A stretch of DNA of 64,000 bases from Pelomonas cellulosilytica (GCF_021353265.1 NZ_JAJTWU010000008.1:292018-356017); one strand, 5' to 3'; shown: positions 1 to 8,815, counted from the stretch's first letter. Notes: generated from the sequence alone by a model not told the origin. Numbers and translations are program-made.

Positions 1-348
1 AGCCTCTACGAGATCGTCATGGACACCGGCCGCAGCATCGGGGACCTGACGCGCGAGATGCAGGGCGAAGACGAGCTGTTCGCCAGCACGTTGACGCTGC
101 GCGCCGTCGAGGCGCAGCTGCTCATCATGGCCCACACGCTGGGCAACGTGACGCCGCTGCTGCACCAGAAGCTGCACCAGGCCGACTGGCTCGGCTGGGC
201 CACGCTGCACGACAAGCTGCGCCGCGGCGTCCAGCCGCGCCGCGAGGAGATCTGGTACGCCGTCAACGCTCTCGTGCCACAGACCATGGGCCTGCTGCAC
301 GACCTGCGGCGGCGCCAGCCCGCCTTGTTTGAATGGGAGTTGGGTTGA
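1..348 (+). CDS. nif-linked hypothetical protein, 5' end outside window
   Basis: The reading frame is open from the first base and ends at the stop at 346-348. The first internal Met is at 19, but the frame upstream is also coding-like, so the true start lies before the window. No known domain is recognised. The protein is a helical, all-soluble sequence of about 115 residues that ends in QPALFEWELG. It is clearly related to the protein at 29167-29520: both share the order DTG/ETG, a central Trp-Gly-x-Trp region, xALVP/SLVP and a terminal PALFE. Missing N-terminus is probably only about ten residues, judged from that relative. Its stop overlaps the start of the next gene (TGATG), so the two are translationally coupled. 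Confidence 0.75.
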   Translation, partial: SLYEIVMDTGRSIGDLTREMQGEDELFASTLTLRAVEAQLLIMAHTLGNVTPLLHQKLHQADWLGWATLHDKLRRGVQPRREEIWYAVNALVPQTMGLLHDLRRRQPALFEWELG

Positions 349-1304
349 TGTCTTCCGTCCCGCGCCTGGGGTATCTGTGCCTCAGCGAGAACCCCAGTTC
401 TGAAACCGGCCGCGCGTTGGTGCGGCAGTTCGTCCTCGTGCGCGAGGCCGACCGCATGGGCTACGACGACATCTGGATCGGCGAGCAGCATGGCGACCCG
501 GCCTGGCCGCAGGGCGGCGTGCTGGCCCTGCTGGGACACCTGGCTGCTGTGACGAGCAAGGCGCGCATCGGCGTGCTGCCGCTGGTGCCGGCATTGCGAG
601 ACGTACGGCTGCTGGCCGAGGAGTTCGCGACGCTGGAGCTGCTGTCCAAGGGCCGCTTCGAGTTTGCGCTGGCCAGTGGGGCGGCCATTCCTGAGTTGCT
701 GGCCCAGCATGGGCTGGACGCGGCCGCCTCACGCGCCGCGCTGCTCGCGGCTTGGTCGCTGCTGGGGGCGCTGGCACCTCAGGCCGATACCGCCTGGCCG
801 CCACGGCTGGCCGCCTTGCAGCCCATGCCGCGCCGGCTGTGGCTCGCGGCGGACGACGCAGCCACCTTGACCGCGCTGGCACCAACCGGCGCCGGCCTGG
901 TCGCCGCAGCCACGCACACCTGCGAACGCGTGCGGGCGGCGCTGTCCTCCTGGCAGGCCGCGGGCGGCCCGGCGCAGCTGACGCTGGCGCGCTTTGCTTG
1001 CAGCGCCGACACGCGCGATAAGGCCATCGCGATCGCCCGGCCGTACTTCGAGTCGCTCGCCGCCCGCTCCACGGCGGCCGGCTGGGGCGCCGATCGTCGC
1101 CGCTCGCTCGCGCGAGACGTAGACGGCCTGCTGGCCGAGTCGCTGATCGGCAGCCACGATGAGGTGGCCGAGCGCTTCCGCGCGCTGGCCGCGAGCCACG
1201 GTGCCACGCGGGTTGCTATCGTGCCCACCAGCGGCCAGTTCGACACGCATAAGCACATCCTTGCCGCTTTTGTCGACGAGGTGCGGCCCAGGCTCGACGA
1301 ATGA
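348..1304 (+). CDS. Luciferase-like (LLM class) flavin-dependent monooxygenase
   Basis: This 318-residue protein fits the bacterial luciferase-like monooxygenase family, TIM-barrel enzymes that use reduced flavin and oxygen. Family features are the N-terminal beta strand with RLGYLCLSEN, the segment EADRMGYDDIWIGEQHG (residues about 35-51), and the LLAEEFATLELLSKGRFEF block near residue 90 that normally helps bind flavin. The C-terminus contains LIGSHDEVAERFRALA, typical of the family. The start at 348 is preferred over one 15 bases upstream because it overlaps the preceding stop as TGATG. The substrate is unknown. Location between two nif-linked small genes suggests an accessory role, which is inference only. 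Confidence 0.8.
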   Translation: MSSVPRLGYLCLSENPSSETGRALVRQFVLVREADRMGYDDIWIGEQHGDPAWPQGGVLALLGHLAAVTSKARIGVLPLVPALRDVRLLAEEFATLELLSKGRFEFALASGAAIPELLAQHGLDAAASRAALLAAWSLLGALAPQADTAWPPRLAALQPMPRRLWLAADDAATLTALAPTGAGLVAAATHTCERVRAALSSWQAAGGPAQLTLARFACSADTRDKAIAIARPYFESLAARSTAAGWGADRRRSLARDVDGLLAESLIGSHDEVAERFRALAASHGATRVAIVPTSGQFDTHKHILAAFVDEVRPRLDE

Positions 1305-1564
1305 GCATCGTGCCGCCCACCGCCTGGGTCATCGCCGAGATGATCACGCATGATTACGTCTGGCAGGGTGCCGGCCACACCTGCGACGAGGCGCGCGAGG
1401 CGCTGCTGACCGCATGGCAGCGCCACCGCGCCGGTGTGTTGCGCGTGCACCCGCAGCTCGCCGATCGCCTGCCCGAGGCACCGCACATGCCGCAGCACTT
1501 CAAGATCCGCTACCGCGCCTACGAAGCGGGCGGTGGCTACCGCGGCGATGACCGGCTGGTGTGA
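1301..1564 (+). CDS. Small hypothetical protein in nif left arm
   Basis: This encodes 87 residues, starting with an ATGA overlap with the end of the monooxygenase gene, so it is translated from the same message. The sequence is soluble and rich in aromatic residues and His (MITHDYVWQGAGHTCDEAREALLTAW). No catalytic motif or membrane segment is visible, and the family is not recognised. Co-translation with the LLM monooxygenase argues that it is a real gene. Confidence 0.65.
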   Translation: MSIVPPTAWVIAEMITHDYVWQGAGHTCDEAREALLTAWQRHRAGVLRVHPQLADRLPEAPHMPQHFKIRYRAYEAGGGYRGDDRLV

Positions 1565-1571
1565 GGTGCAG

Positions 1572-3140
1572 ATGACCGTGCCACGCGCCCTGCTCGACGA
1601 CGACGACGTGCGCCACTGGCGGGCCTGTGCACGTCGCTTCTGGTTGCGCCGGCATTCCGGCACGGCGCCACAGCCGCAGGACGAGGATGAGCCCGCGGCG
1701 GACCCCGCACCAGGCCAGCCGCCGCGCGTGCCGGGCGTGGACCGTCTGGTGGAGGGGCCGGGCCGCGCGCAGGCACTGCGGGCCTCCTTCCCCGGCCTGG
1801 TGAGCCTGGCCGCGCCGCAGGACGAGGCGGGCTGGCAGCAGGCGGTGCAGGCGACGCGTGAGCATCTGGCCGCCACGGAGCTGCAGGGCGAAGCCTGGGC
1901 GCTGCAGGGCGCCTGCCTGGAGTGGCGCGGGCCAGGGCTGCCGGTGCGCGTGCGGGTGGACCTGATCACCCGCGGCGGGGCTGGATTTCGCATCTTCCGG
2001 CTGCGCCATGCCACGGCCGGAACCGAGGCGGATGTGGACGCCGTGGCGTTGTGGTGGCACGTGGCGCTGAAGGCCGGCTTGCGGGTGCAGGCGGGCGGGT
2101 TGCTGTTGGTGGACACCGGTTTCGTCTATCCCGGCCACGGCCTGTACGCCGGGCTGTACCGCGAGGTGGATGTGGGCCCGTCGGTAGGGGACCGCCCCGT
2201 GGACGACTGGCTGGCCGCGTTGCAGCAGTGCGACGCCGGCCCGCAGCCGCCCATCCCCCTGGGCGCGCCTTGCGGCCAGCGCTGCGAAATGATGGCGGCG
2301 TGTGCGCTTCCGACGCCGTCGCTGCAGGTCGTGAGTGCGGAGGCCAGCCTTGACATCGTCGGCCGTGAGCTCGCGGCCGAGCTGCGCGCCGAAGGCCATG
2401 CCAGCCTGCATACCGTGCCGCTGCAGCGCCTGGCCGCGGGCCGCCACCGGCGCGCAGCCCAGGCCGTGCAGTGGGGTTGCCCGGTGATGGAGGGTGACGC
2501 CCGCGCCGCCTTGCGCGTGGTGCCGGGTCCGCGGCGCTGGCTGCGCTTCGAGACGGTGGGCTTTGCCGTGCCGCCCTGGGCCGGCACGCAGCCGTACCAG
2601 ATCCTGCCGTTCCAGTGGAGCTGCGACGCTGAAAGCCCCGGCGGTTTCATCCAGCACATGGACTACCTCGCCGGGCCGGATGCCGACCCGCGGCGCGACT
2701 TCGCGCTGTCGCTGATGGAGCACCTGGGCGATCACGGCCCGCTGCTGGCCTACAACGCCGGCTTCGAGCGCAACCGGCTGCGGGAGCTGGCCCTTCGCTT
2801 CGACGACCTGCGCCCGGCGCTGGAGGCGCTTGCCGCGCGCATCGTGGACCTGTTCGTGCTGCTGCGCGAGCACTACTACCACCCGGCCATGGCCGGCTCC
2901 TGGTCAGCGCGCTCGGTATTTGCGGCTGCGGTGCCGCAGTACGGCGCGCACCACTTCGCGTGCGCGTGGCGCGGTCAGCTGCTGGAGAGTCCGCTGCAGG
3001 CCTTTGCTGCCGTGCAGCACAAGAGTGTCAGCGTGGCCGAGCGGCGTGCGGTGTTCGACTCGCTACGCGCCCACGGCCGTCGCCACTGCGCGGCGCTGCG
3101 CGGCTTGACACGGTTGCTGGAGGACGAGGCGAGTGACTGA
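1572..3140 (+). CDS. DUF2779-like protein with nuclease-type architecture
   Basis: The product is about 522 residues. The N-terminus DDDDVRHWRACARRFWLRRH resembles the Cys-bearing start of Cas4/PD-(D/E)XK-type proteins. The C-terminal third (FQWSCD, FALSLMEHLGDHGPLLAYNAGFERNRL, then RIVDLFVLLREHYYHP) resembles the RNase H-like exonuclease fold seen in DUF2779 proteins, with acidic residues in the expected positions. A cysteine pair (CGQRCEMMAAC, about residue 236) may bind zinc or iron-sulphur. The start at 1572 gives the recognisable N-terminus and follows the preceding stop by 8 bases; an in-frame ATG at 1434 would overlap the previous gene heavily. Its role in a nif cluster is not known. 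Confidence 0.65.
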   Translation: MTVPRALLDDDDVRHWRACARRFWLRRHSGTAPQPQDEDEPAADPAPGQPPRVPGVDRLVEGPGRAQALRASFPGLVSLAAPQDEAGWQQAVQATREHLAATELQGEAWALQGACLEWRGPGLPVRVRVDLITRGGAGFRIFRLRHATAGTEADVDAVALWWHVALKAGLRVQAGGLLLVDTGFVYPGHGLYAGLYREVDVGPSVGDRPVDDWLAALQQCDAGPQPPIPLGAPCGQRCEMMAACALPTPSLQVVSAEASLDIVGRELAAELRAEGHASLHTVPLQRLAAGRHRRAAQAVQWGCPVMEGDARAALRVVPGPRRWLRFETVGFAVPPWAGTQPYQILPFQWSCDAESPGGFIQHMDYLAGPDADPRRDFALSLMEHLGDHGPLLAYNAGFERNRLRELALRFDDLRPALEALAARIVDLFVLLREHYYHPAMAGSWSARSVFAAAVPQYGAHHFACAWRGQLLESPLQAFAAVQHKSVSVAERRAVFDSLRAHGRRHCAALRGLTRLLEDEASD

Positions 3141-3141
3141 T

Positions 3142-3429
3142 TCAAAGCGTCAGGATCTGCGGCTCATCGTCGCCGACCGAGATTTCGGCTTCGACCAAGC
3201 GGCCGTCGTCACCCCAGCGGTAGACGTGGCGCAGCTCGACGTCGCCGTAGACCAGCTTCTCGCACAAGGTCATGCGGCCTCCCGCGTCATACGCCGCGCG
3301 GAAATAGGTGTTGCGGTTGCGCATTGCGTCTGGCGCCAGTTCCTCGACCAGCTGCAGCGGCAGCCGCACGCCGCGATAGGTCAGGAAGTAGCGCCAGTGG
3401 GTGCCGGTCTCGGCGTCGGTCGTGTTCAT
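3142..3429 (-). CDS. Small hypothetical protein (DUF6156-like)
   Basis: This encodes 95 residues in antisense orientation to its neighbours, with its stop next to the stop of the DUF2779-like gene (convergent). The sequence (HWRYFLTYRGVRLPLQLVEEL, then FRAAYDAGGRMTLCEKLVYGDVELRHVYRW) looks like a compact beta-rich domain; it resembles what I recall as DUF6156, a weak attribution. It is divergent from the gene at 3450, sharing about 20 bases of upstream DNA. No enzyme motif is visible. Confidence 0.6.
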   Translation of the reverse strand: MNTTDAETGTHWRYFLTYRGVRLPLQLVEELAPDAMRNRNTYFRAAYDAGGRMTLCEKLVYGDVELRHVYRWGDDGRLVEAEISVGDDEPQILTL

Positions 3430-3449
3430 TCGGTGGCGGAGGTGGGGGC

Positions 3450-3617
3450 GTGACGGTTCAACAACTGATGGCGCAGCTGGCAGCGCTTCCGCCCGAGGCG
3501 ACGGTGCTGCTGGAGGGCGATGGCGGGCTCTCGCCACTGGGCGGCGTTGACTTGATGGCCGGCGTTGGTGGCTTGCCCGACGAGGTCGTCCTCCAACCCG
3601 ACATGACGCCCGATTGA
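3450..3617 (+). CDS. Small hypothetical protein, GTG start
   Basis: This 55-residue gene is chosen because a strong ribosome-binding site (GGAGG at 3438-3442) sits 7 bases before a GTG at 3450. The protein (VTVQQLMAQLAALPPEATVLL, then SPLGGVDLM and DEVVLQPDM) resembles small proteins of the LxxLPPDAxVxL type found in many proteobacterial operons, whose function is not established. Its stop touches the next gene, where a TTG at 3614 overlaps the TGA, so the two are probably co-translated. Confidence 0.6.
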   Translation: MTVQQLMAQLAALPPEATVLLEGDGGLSPLGGVDLMAGVGGLPDEVVLQPDMTPD

Positions 3618-3622
3618 TCGCG

Positions 3623-4438
3623 ATGAACGAATTGCTCTTCACCGACGGCGCGCTGTGCGCGGCCCTCGTGCGCACCGGCGCCGACGAGGCCGCACCGCGC
3701 GCGCAACTGCCTACGCTGTTGGCATTGGCGGCGGCCAGTGGCCGCTTCGTCCGCATGACGCCCGAGGAGCGCTGGGCCGTGTTCGAGGCCGCGCTGGGCG
3801 GCCCGAGGCCATCGGTGGCGTTCGAGGCCATGCGCCAGCACCGCGCGCTGGCAGTGCTGCTGCCGGAGCTGCCGGGCCTGTTCGGCGTGCCGCAGCTGAG
3901 CGACGGGCCGGACTGGCAGGACGTGGGCGAGCACCAGTGGCGCTTCATCGACGAAACCGCCCGGGCCGGCGCGCCGCTGGTCGTGCGGTTCGCGGCGCTG
4001 GTGCACAAGCTCGGCAAGGCGGGCACGCCACGAGAGATCTGGCCTAGCCACTACAAGCATGAGCTGCGCGCCCATGCGGCGATCGACGCGCTGGCTCGGC
4101 GCATGGCCGTGCCCCCCGAGATGCTGGACCTGGCCCACCTGGGCGTCGACGAGCTGGACCGCGTGCACAAGGTGGCCGACCTGCGCGCCGGGCCCATCGC
4201 GCAACTGCTGCAGAGGGTGCAGGCGCGCGAGCGGCCCGAGCGTTTCGAGCGGCTGCTGCTGCTGGCGGCCTGCGACTGGGCGGCCTACCCGGGCCATTGC
4301 GTCGCCGAGTACCCGAAGGCGGCGCGGTTGCGGCTGGCGCTCCGGGCGAGCGACGCGGTGCCGGCGGCGGGCCTGTCGGCCGACGACCTGCTGCAGGCGC
4401 AGGCCGAGGCGGTGCACGCGGCATTGCGGGTTCGCTGA
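3623..4438 (+). CDS. HD-domain protein related to CCA tRNA nucleotidyltransferase C-terminus
   Basis: The 271-residue product matches the C-terminal half of CCA-adding enzymes (FEAMRQHRALAVLLPEL, then the HD region VVRFAALVHKLGKAGTPREIWPSHYKHE). It lacks the nucleotidyltransferase head, so it cannot add CCA by itself. The normal HD metal dyad in such proteins is H-D followed by LGK; here it reads H-K (VHKLGK, near residue 130), so the metal-binding Asp is lost. A later His (SHYKHE) remains. The protein may be a binding rather than catalytic module. ATG at 3623 is preferred; TTG at 3614 is an alternative that overlaps the previous stop. Confidence 0.7.
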   Translation: MNELLFTDGALCAALVRTGADEAAPRAQLPTLLALAAASGRFVRMTPEERWAVFEAALGGPRPSVAFEAMRQHRALAVLLPELPGLFGVPQLSDGPDWQDVGEHQWRFIDETARAGAPLVVRFAALVHKLGKAGTPREIWPSHYKHELRAHAAIDALARRMAVPPEMLDLAHLGVDELDRVHKVADLRAGPIAQLLQRVQARERPERFERLLLLAACDWAAYPGHCVAEYPKAARLRLALRASDAVPAAGLSADDLLQAQAEAVHAALRVR

Positions 4439-4439
4439 T

Positions 4440-5144
4440 TCAGGCGGCATGCCGCAGCAGCTGCAGGCATTCGAGGCCGGCGGCCATGTCAAGCGCGGTG
4501 AAGTCGTCCTGCGACTGGATGCCCGGGTTGGCGCCGAGTTCGAGCAGCAGCTTCACGATGGCAGGCTTGTTGCTGGACGCCGCATACATCAATACGGTCG
4601 CACCGGCGAGGTTCTGATGGTCCAGCGCCGCGCCGGCGGTTACGAGCGTGCGCACGACGTCGGCCCGCGCCGACACGCAGGCCAGCCACAGGGCGGTGTT
4701 GCCGTCGTGGTTGACGGCATGAACGTCCGCGCCGGCCGCGAGCAGCGTGGCCACGGCTTCGGCGTCGCCGCGCCAGGCGGCGGTCATCAGCGGCGTGTTG
4801 CCGTGGTGGTCGGGCAGGGCGGGCGCTGTTGCCGCTGTGGCCTGTTGTTCGGTCCATGCCGCCCAGCCGCCGATCAGGTCCACCACGTGCTGGAAGCCGA
4901 AGTCGCGGAACATCTGCGCGTAGGTGCGGCTGGCATTGCCGTGGTAGCAGGTGATGAGCACCGGCCGCGTCTTGGGCTCGCGCAGCAGCAGCGCCTCGTG
5001 GTTGCGGCCGTCCAGGCGCAGGCTGCCGGGCCAGTGGCCCTGTGCGTATGCGGCGGCGTCGCGCGAATCGAGCACGAGGGCGTCGGGATGGGCGCTTCGC
5101 CAGGCGGGAACGTCGGCGGCGCGCAGGCGGGTGGGAGTGGTCAT
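4440..5144 (-). CDS. Rhodanese-ankyrin repeat fusion protein
   Basis: The 234-residue protein joins a GlpE-type rhodanese domain (residues 1-105) to an ankyrin repeat domain (about 110-234). The rhodanese active loop is CYHGNASR (Cys about residue 66), like the CYHGxSS loop of GlpE. Sulphur is carried on that Cys as a persulphide. The ankyrin part has at least three repeats (HGNTPLMTAAWRGDAEAVATLL, DGNTALWLACVSARADVVRTLV, AGATVLMYAASSNKPAIVKLLL). The start overlaps the stop of the SagB-like gene by 4 bases (ATGA). A sulphur-transfer role in cluster assembly or sulphide handling fits the nif setting but is inference. Confidence 0.82.
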   Translation of the reverse strand: MTTPTRLRAADVPAWRSAHPDALVLDSRDAAAYAQGHWPGSLRLDGRNHEALLLREPKTRPVLITCYHGNASRTYAQMFRDFGFQHVVDLIGGWAAWTEQQATAATAPALPDHHGNTPLMTAAWRGDAEAVATLLAAGADVHAVNHDGNTALWLACVSARADVVRTLVTAGAALDHQNLAGATVLMYAASSNKPAIVKLLLELGANPGIQSQDDFTALDMAAGLECLQLLRHAA

Positions 5145-6778
5145 GGCGTTTCTCGGTGGGCGTAGGGCGGCTCGGTGCTGATGCGGTCGTCAACTACCGG
5201 CGCGCCGACGGTGAAGTGGTAGAGGCTCTGCCAGCGGGTGTCGCCATCGGCCATGCCCAGCAACTGGTGCAGGCCGTCGTCGAAGAAGCAGCCAATGCCA
5301 GTGCCGCGCAAGCCGGCGGCCTCGGCCTCCAGGTACAGCACCTGGCCGAGCAGGCCGCACTCCTGCAGCAGCTGGCGGTAGCCGTGCGGGCCGTCGCTGG
5401 CCAGCGCGGCGTCGAACTCGGCCAGCAGCGCCACGGCCAGCATCGCGTCGCTCCCCAGTGCCTGGTGGCAGCACAGTGTGCGCAGCGTGCCGGCCAGTGC
5501 CGGGTTGGGTGCGAGCAGTTGCAGCGGCAGGCCGGTGCTGGCCAGCAACGGTACCGGTTTCCACAGCAACTCGGGGCTCAGGGCCTCGACCAGGCGAGCC
5601 GCAGCGCCATGCTCGCGAGGCAGCACGTAGGCACCCGGCTCGAGCCCGTCCACGCGGTGGGCGAACAGCACGGGGTGCACGCGCGGCCGGCCGGGTGCGA
5701 CGGTCCACGGCGGCACGCCGACAGCGGGCATCAAGGCCGCGCACAGCCGTGCAAAGGCGGCCAGCGGCATGCGGGCGGTGCGGTCGAAGCGCTGGGCGCT
5801 GCGGCGCTGCCTCATCAACGCGGCGGCGGAGGGCGGGTCGGCCCGCTCGGGCAGCAGCTCCAGGCGGGATGCCGGCGGTGCCCAGGGTGGGGGCGCGGTG
5901 GCGCTGCCGCGGCTGGCGTTCGCCACCGCGTCGATGACCGGCCAGCGGTACATGGGGTGCGGGTCCAGCCGGTTGGCGCGGCCGACGAAGTCGTCCAGCG
6001 GCTGCGGCGCGGGCATGGCCATGCCGCCCGGGGTGGTGACGAGGGCGAACAGGCCTTCGGGTTCTTCAGGTTCGGCCAAACCACGCGGGTGGGCGCGGTC
6101 GGCGTCGCGGTCCAGCCCGAGGCGCTGCGCCAACCGCTCGCCGGCCTCTGGCAACGGCTGCCAGTGCCAGCCGAGCGTGGCCGCGGCATAGTCCAGCGAT
6201 GCGGCGGCGTGGCCGGCATCGAGCTGGCAGTAGCGGAAGGCGCGCTCGCCGTACTTCCAGGCCTCGCGCCAGTGGATGCTGGTGAGGGCCAGCCACAGGC
6301 CGGCGGGGCCCGGCGTGACGCTGGCGCGACGTTCGAGCGCATGGTCACGTGGAGCGTAGTGGTAGAGCCCGTCCGGCAACACGCCACCGCTCTGCGGGTC
6401 GGGCGCCATGCCGCGCAGCAGCAGCCAGGCTTCGGTCGGGTGCAGGTTGCCGCTGCTGGGGTTGCAACGCACGGCCCAGCGGTCGGGACCTTGCTGCTTC
6501 CATGCGGCGAGGCCCAGGCCCAGGCCCAGCAGCTGGCCCAGGCCGCGCAGGTCCAGCGGCTTTGACGGAACGGCGCCAGGGCTGAACAAAGCGGGCCAGG
6601 CGGGAGCGCCGTCGAGCTCGGGCAAAGGCAGGGCGCTCAGAGGCGCGCCGTCATAGCGGCGCCAGGGGCTGGGTTGGGCGTCCCAGTCCAGCGTCTCGGG
6701 ACCCGCGGCGTAGCGCTGCAGCTGGTGCTTGCTGCGTGCGTGGTAGCTGCGAACAGTGGCGAGGTCGTCGGTGGGCAT
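5141..6778 (-). CDS. SagB/ThcOx-like double nitroreductase-family oxidoreductase
   Basis: The 545-residue protein contains two nitroreductase-type halves. The first has CNPSSGNLHPTEAWLLL and GLYHYAPRDHALE (residues about 105-150), hallmarks of the SagB/ThcOx branch that uses FMN. The second has ALMRQRRSAQRFD (about 330) and HPVLFAHRVDGLEPGAYVL, ending with GLRGTGIGCFFDDGLHQLLG. Such enzymes oxidise heterocycles in peptide maturation, but no precursor peptide or cyclodehydratase is visible nearby. The gene is followed by the rhodanese-ankyrin gene with a 4-base overlap, and it lies 254 bases after draG on the same strand. Confidence 0.75.
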   Translation of the reverse strand: MPTDDLATVRSYHARSKHQLQRYAAGPETLDWDAQPSPWRRYDGAPLSALPLPELDGAPAWPALFSPGAVPSKPLDLRGLGQLLGLGLGLAAWKQQGPDRWAVRCNPSSGNLHPTEAWLLLRGMAPDPQSGGVLPDGLYHYAPRDHALERRASVTPGPAGLWLALTSIHWREAWKYGERAFRYCQLDAGHAAASLDYAAATLGWHWQPLPEAGERLAQRLGLDRDADRAHPRGLAEPEEPEGLFALVTTPGGMAMPAPQPLDDFVGRANRLDPHPMYRWPVIDAVANASRGSATAPPPWAPPASRLELLPERADPPSAAALMRQRRSAQRFDRTARMPLAAFARLCAALMPAVGVPPWTVAPGRPRVHPVLFAHRVDGLEPGAYVLPREHGAAARLVEALSPELLWKPVPLLASTGLPLQLLAPNPALAGTLRTLCCHQALGSDAMLAVALLAEFDAALASDGPHGYRQLLQECGLLGQVLYLEAEAAGLRGTGIGCFFDDGLHQLLGMADGDTRWQSLYHFTVGAPVVDDRISTEPPYAHRETP

Positions 6779-6852
6779 ATCAGTTGTCACCTTGGCGTTC
6801 GCAGTGAATGGTGTTCGGGCCGAGCGCCGGGTCGCCCCAAGCCGGCCCGGTT

Positions 6853-6887
6853 GGCGATGCTTGCAGCTCGACGCCGCAAGCATCGCC
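6853..6887. repeat. Perfect 12-bp inverted repeat between draG and the SagB-like gene
   Basis: GGCGATGCTTGC (6853-6864) and GCAAGCATCGCC (6876-6887) are perfect complements separated by 11 bases. It lies about 145 bases after the draG stop on the transcribed strand. There is no U-tract, so it could be a processing hairpin, a weak terminator or an operator. It would separate expression of SagB and rhodanese-ankyrin from draTG. Confidence 0.6.
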
Positions 6888-7032
6888 GTCAGCCACGGGG
6901 GCTGAGGCCGGACATGGACAGCCCAGTGGACTGTCTGTGCATGCCGAAGGGCTGTCGCGTGAGCCACGGCGCGGTCTGCACAAGACCGACAGGACGCGCT
7001 CGCGTCCAGCGACGCGCGGTTGGGCGAGGGGC

Positions 7033-8016
7033 TCATTGCAACGCATGGGCGACGAGGGCGCTGGCCTGGTCGCACACGGCTTGTCGAGTGCCGGCCTGCA
7101 GGCGGGCCAGCCAGTCGCGCGGCAGGCGGCTGGCGCCGCAGCATGCGCCGGCCAGCATGCCGACGAGGGCGCCGGTGGTGTCGGCGTCCTCGCCACGATT
7201 GACGGCGTCCACCACGGCGTCGGCAAAGCAGTCGTGCCGCGTGAATGCGTGCAGCACCGTCTGCACTGTGTCCACGATGTAGCCGCTGGCGCGGCCGGGG
7301 TAGGGGTCGAAGCGGAAGGCTGGCCGCTGCACGATCCACGCGTCGATTCGCTGCCTCAGCCCCGCCCGCGGCACGCCCAACACGGCGGCCTGCACCAGCG
7401 CGCCGAGCTGCAGCGTGGCGCTGTCGGACAGCGGATGGTGGTGCGTGATGCGCGCCTGGCCCAGCGCCAGCGCGGCGAAACCGGCGGGGTCGCCCAGCGT
7501 GGCGAGCGCGGCGGGCAGCACGCGCATGGCCGCGCCGTTGCCGCCGTCGCTCTCGCTGGGCGGGCCGGCCAGCGTGCCGTCGTGCCGGTAGCGCAGGATG
7601 CCTCGCCGGCAGGTGTTGCCGCAGTCCACCGGGCGGGCGCGCCACCATGCGACGAAGGCGTCGGCCACGGCCAGCAGGTCGTGCGAGGTGGCGTCGGTGC
7701 ACTGGCAGATTGCCTCGCCGAGCGCCAGGCTCATCGTCGTGTCGTCCGTCACCTGGCCTGACTTCAGTCGCAGCCAGCCGCCGCCCTGGATGCGGTCGTG
7801 AACGCCGAAGCGCAGCGTGATTTCCCGCGGCGTCATGAATTCGACGGTCGCGCCCAATGCGTCGCCCAGCGCCAGGCCCAGATAGGCACCGAGCGCGCGG
7901 TCCATCACGGCGGGCAGGCCGCCGGCGGCGGTCAGCAGCCCGGCGACGTCCGCAGGCCCGGGCGGAAAGCGGGGCAGCCAGCGCGGTGCGGCGGGGGGCG
8001 CCAGCGTGTCAGTCAT
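7033..8016 (-). CDS. draG: ADP-ribosyl-[dinitrogen reductase] hydrolase
   Basis: DraG removes ADP-ribose from the target Arg of NifH and so restores nitrogenase activity. The 327-residue protein has the ADP-ribosylglycohydrolase fold with the metal-binding motifs TDDTTMSLALGEAI (about residue 100) and GEDADTTGALVGMLAGA (about 280), which hold the two metal ions. Its start overlaps the end of draT by 8 bases, so the two opposing enzymes are made from one message. This order (draT then draG) is the usual one. In diazotrophs with this pair, ammonium or darkness triggers switch-off; the matching acceptor Arg is present in the NifH at 10398. Confidence 0.95.
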   Translation of the reverse strand: MTDTLAPPAAPRWLPRFPPGPADVAGLLTAAGGLPAVMDRALGAYLGLALGDALGATVEFMTPREITLRFGVHDRIQGGGWLRLKSGQVTDDTTMSLALGEAICQCTDATSHDLLAVADAFVAWWRARPVDCGNTCRRGILRYRHDGTLAGPPSESDGGNGAAMRVLPAALATLGDPAGFAALALGQARITHHHPLSDSATLQLGALVQAAVLGVPRAGLRQRIDAWIVQRPAFRFDPYPGRASGYIVDTVQTVLHAFTRHDCFADAVVDAVNRGEDADTTGALVGMLAGACCGASRLPRDWLARLQAGTRQAVCDQASALVAHALQ

Positions 8017-8815
8017 AGCGCACCACGGCGCGGTAGTCGCCGCCTAGCACGAGCACCTCGCCCTCGCCGTCGAGCACGTGGGTGTCCAGCAGGCCTGGAT
8101 AGCAGACGAGCTTGCATTGCGGCACGCGCAGGCGCAACACCCAATCGCCGAAGCAGGAGGCCGCGTCGCGTGACAGGCTCATGGAGACGATGTTGTTGAG
8201 CCGCACGGTGCCGTCCCGTCCGGCGCGTGCTTCTTGCGGGCTGGCACCACGCCACAGCTCCACCCAGCGGCCCGCGCCCAGCGGGGCGAAGCGGGCCAGG
8301 CTCCACTGGCAGAACTCGAACAGCAGATCCAGTTGCCGCCAGATGGCGTTGTTGTGCCAGCGGCCCTGCGCCTTCTCCATGAGGTAGTTGAGCCACGCGT
8401 CGGATGGGAAGTGCCCCAGCGGCGCGCGGTGGTAAGTGGGCACGAGCCCGAAGCGGCTTTCCACCCAGCCCTTGAGCACCGCTGCGGCGGGGCCGCCGGC
8501 GTCCAGCCCCCAGCCCTGCAGCAGCTTGATGTAGCTGGTGCGCCAGCGGCGCGCCTCCGCGCCTGCAGCACCGGGCGCGGCGCGCTGCAGGCCGAAGGTG
8601 ATGGACACCAGATGCTCGAACACGGCACTCGCCTCTGTCAGCGTGCTGCAGTGAGCGAGCAGCGCGAACAGGCCGCGCTGCGTAGCCCTCGCGCCGGCGA
8701 TCTGCAGCGGCACCGGGTGCTCATTGAAGGCCGGGCTGGCGAGCACGGGAGCAGGCACGCCGACGAGGTTGGTGCTGAACCAGCGACCGGGATGAACCTC
8801 GTCCTGCGCGGCCAT
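8009..8815 (-). CDS. draT: NAD(+)-dinitrogen-reductase ADP-D-ribosyltransferase
   Basis: DraT transfers ADP-ribose from NAD to one Arg of the NifH dimer and blocks electron transfer to NifDK. The 268-residue product has the family-typical stretches FSTNLVGVPAPVLASPAFNEHPV, YHRAPLGHFPSDAWLNYLMEKAQGR and the C-terminal LVCYPGLLDTHVLDGEGEVLVLGGDYRAVV. It starts 9 bases after the unknown gene at 8825-9418 and overlaps draG. Having both partners beside nifHDK implies rapid post-translational control of nitrogenase. Confidence 0.93.
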   Translation of the reverse strand: MAAQDEVHPGRWFSTNLVGVPAPVLASPAFNEHPVPLQIAGARATQRGLFALLAHCSTLTEASAVFEHLVSITFGLQRAAPGAAGAEARRWRTSYIKLLQGWGLDAGGPAAAVLKGWVESRFGLVPTYHRAPLGHFPSDAWLNYLMEKAQGRWHNNAIWRQLDLLFEFCQWSLARFAPLGAGRWVELWRGASPQEARAGRDGTVRLNNIVSMSLSRDAASCFGDWVLRLRVPQCKLVCYPGLLDTHVLDGEGEVLVLGGDYRAVVRYD

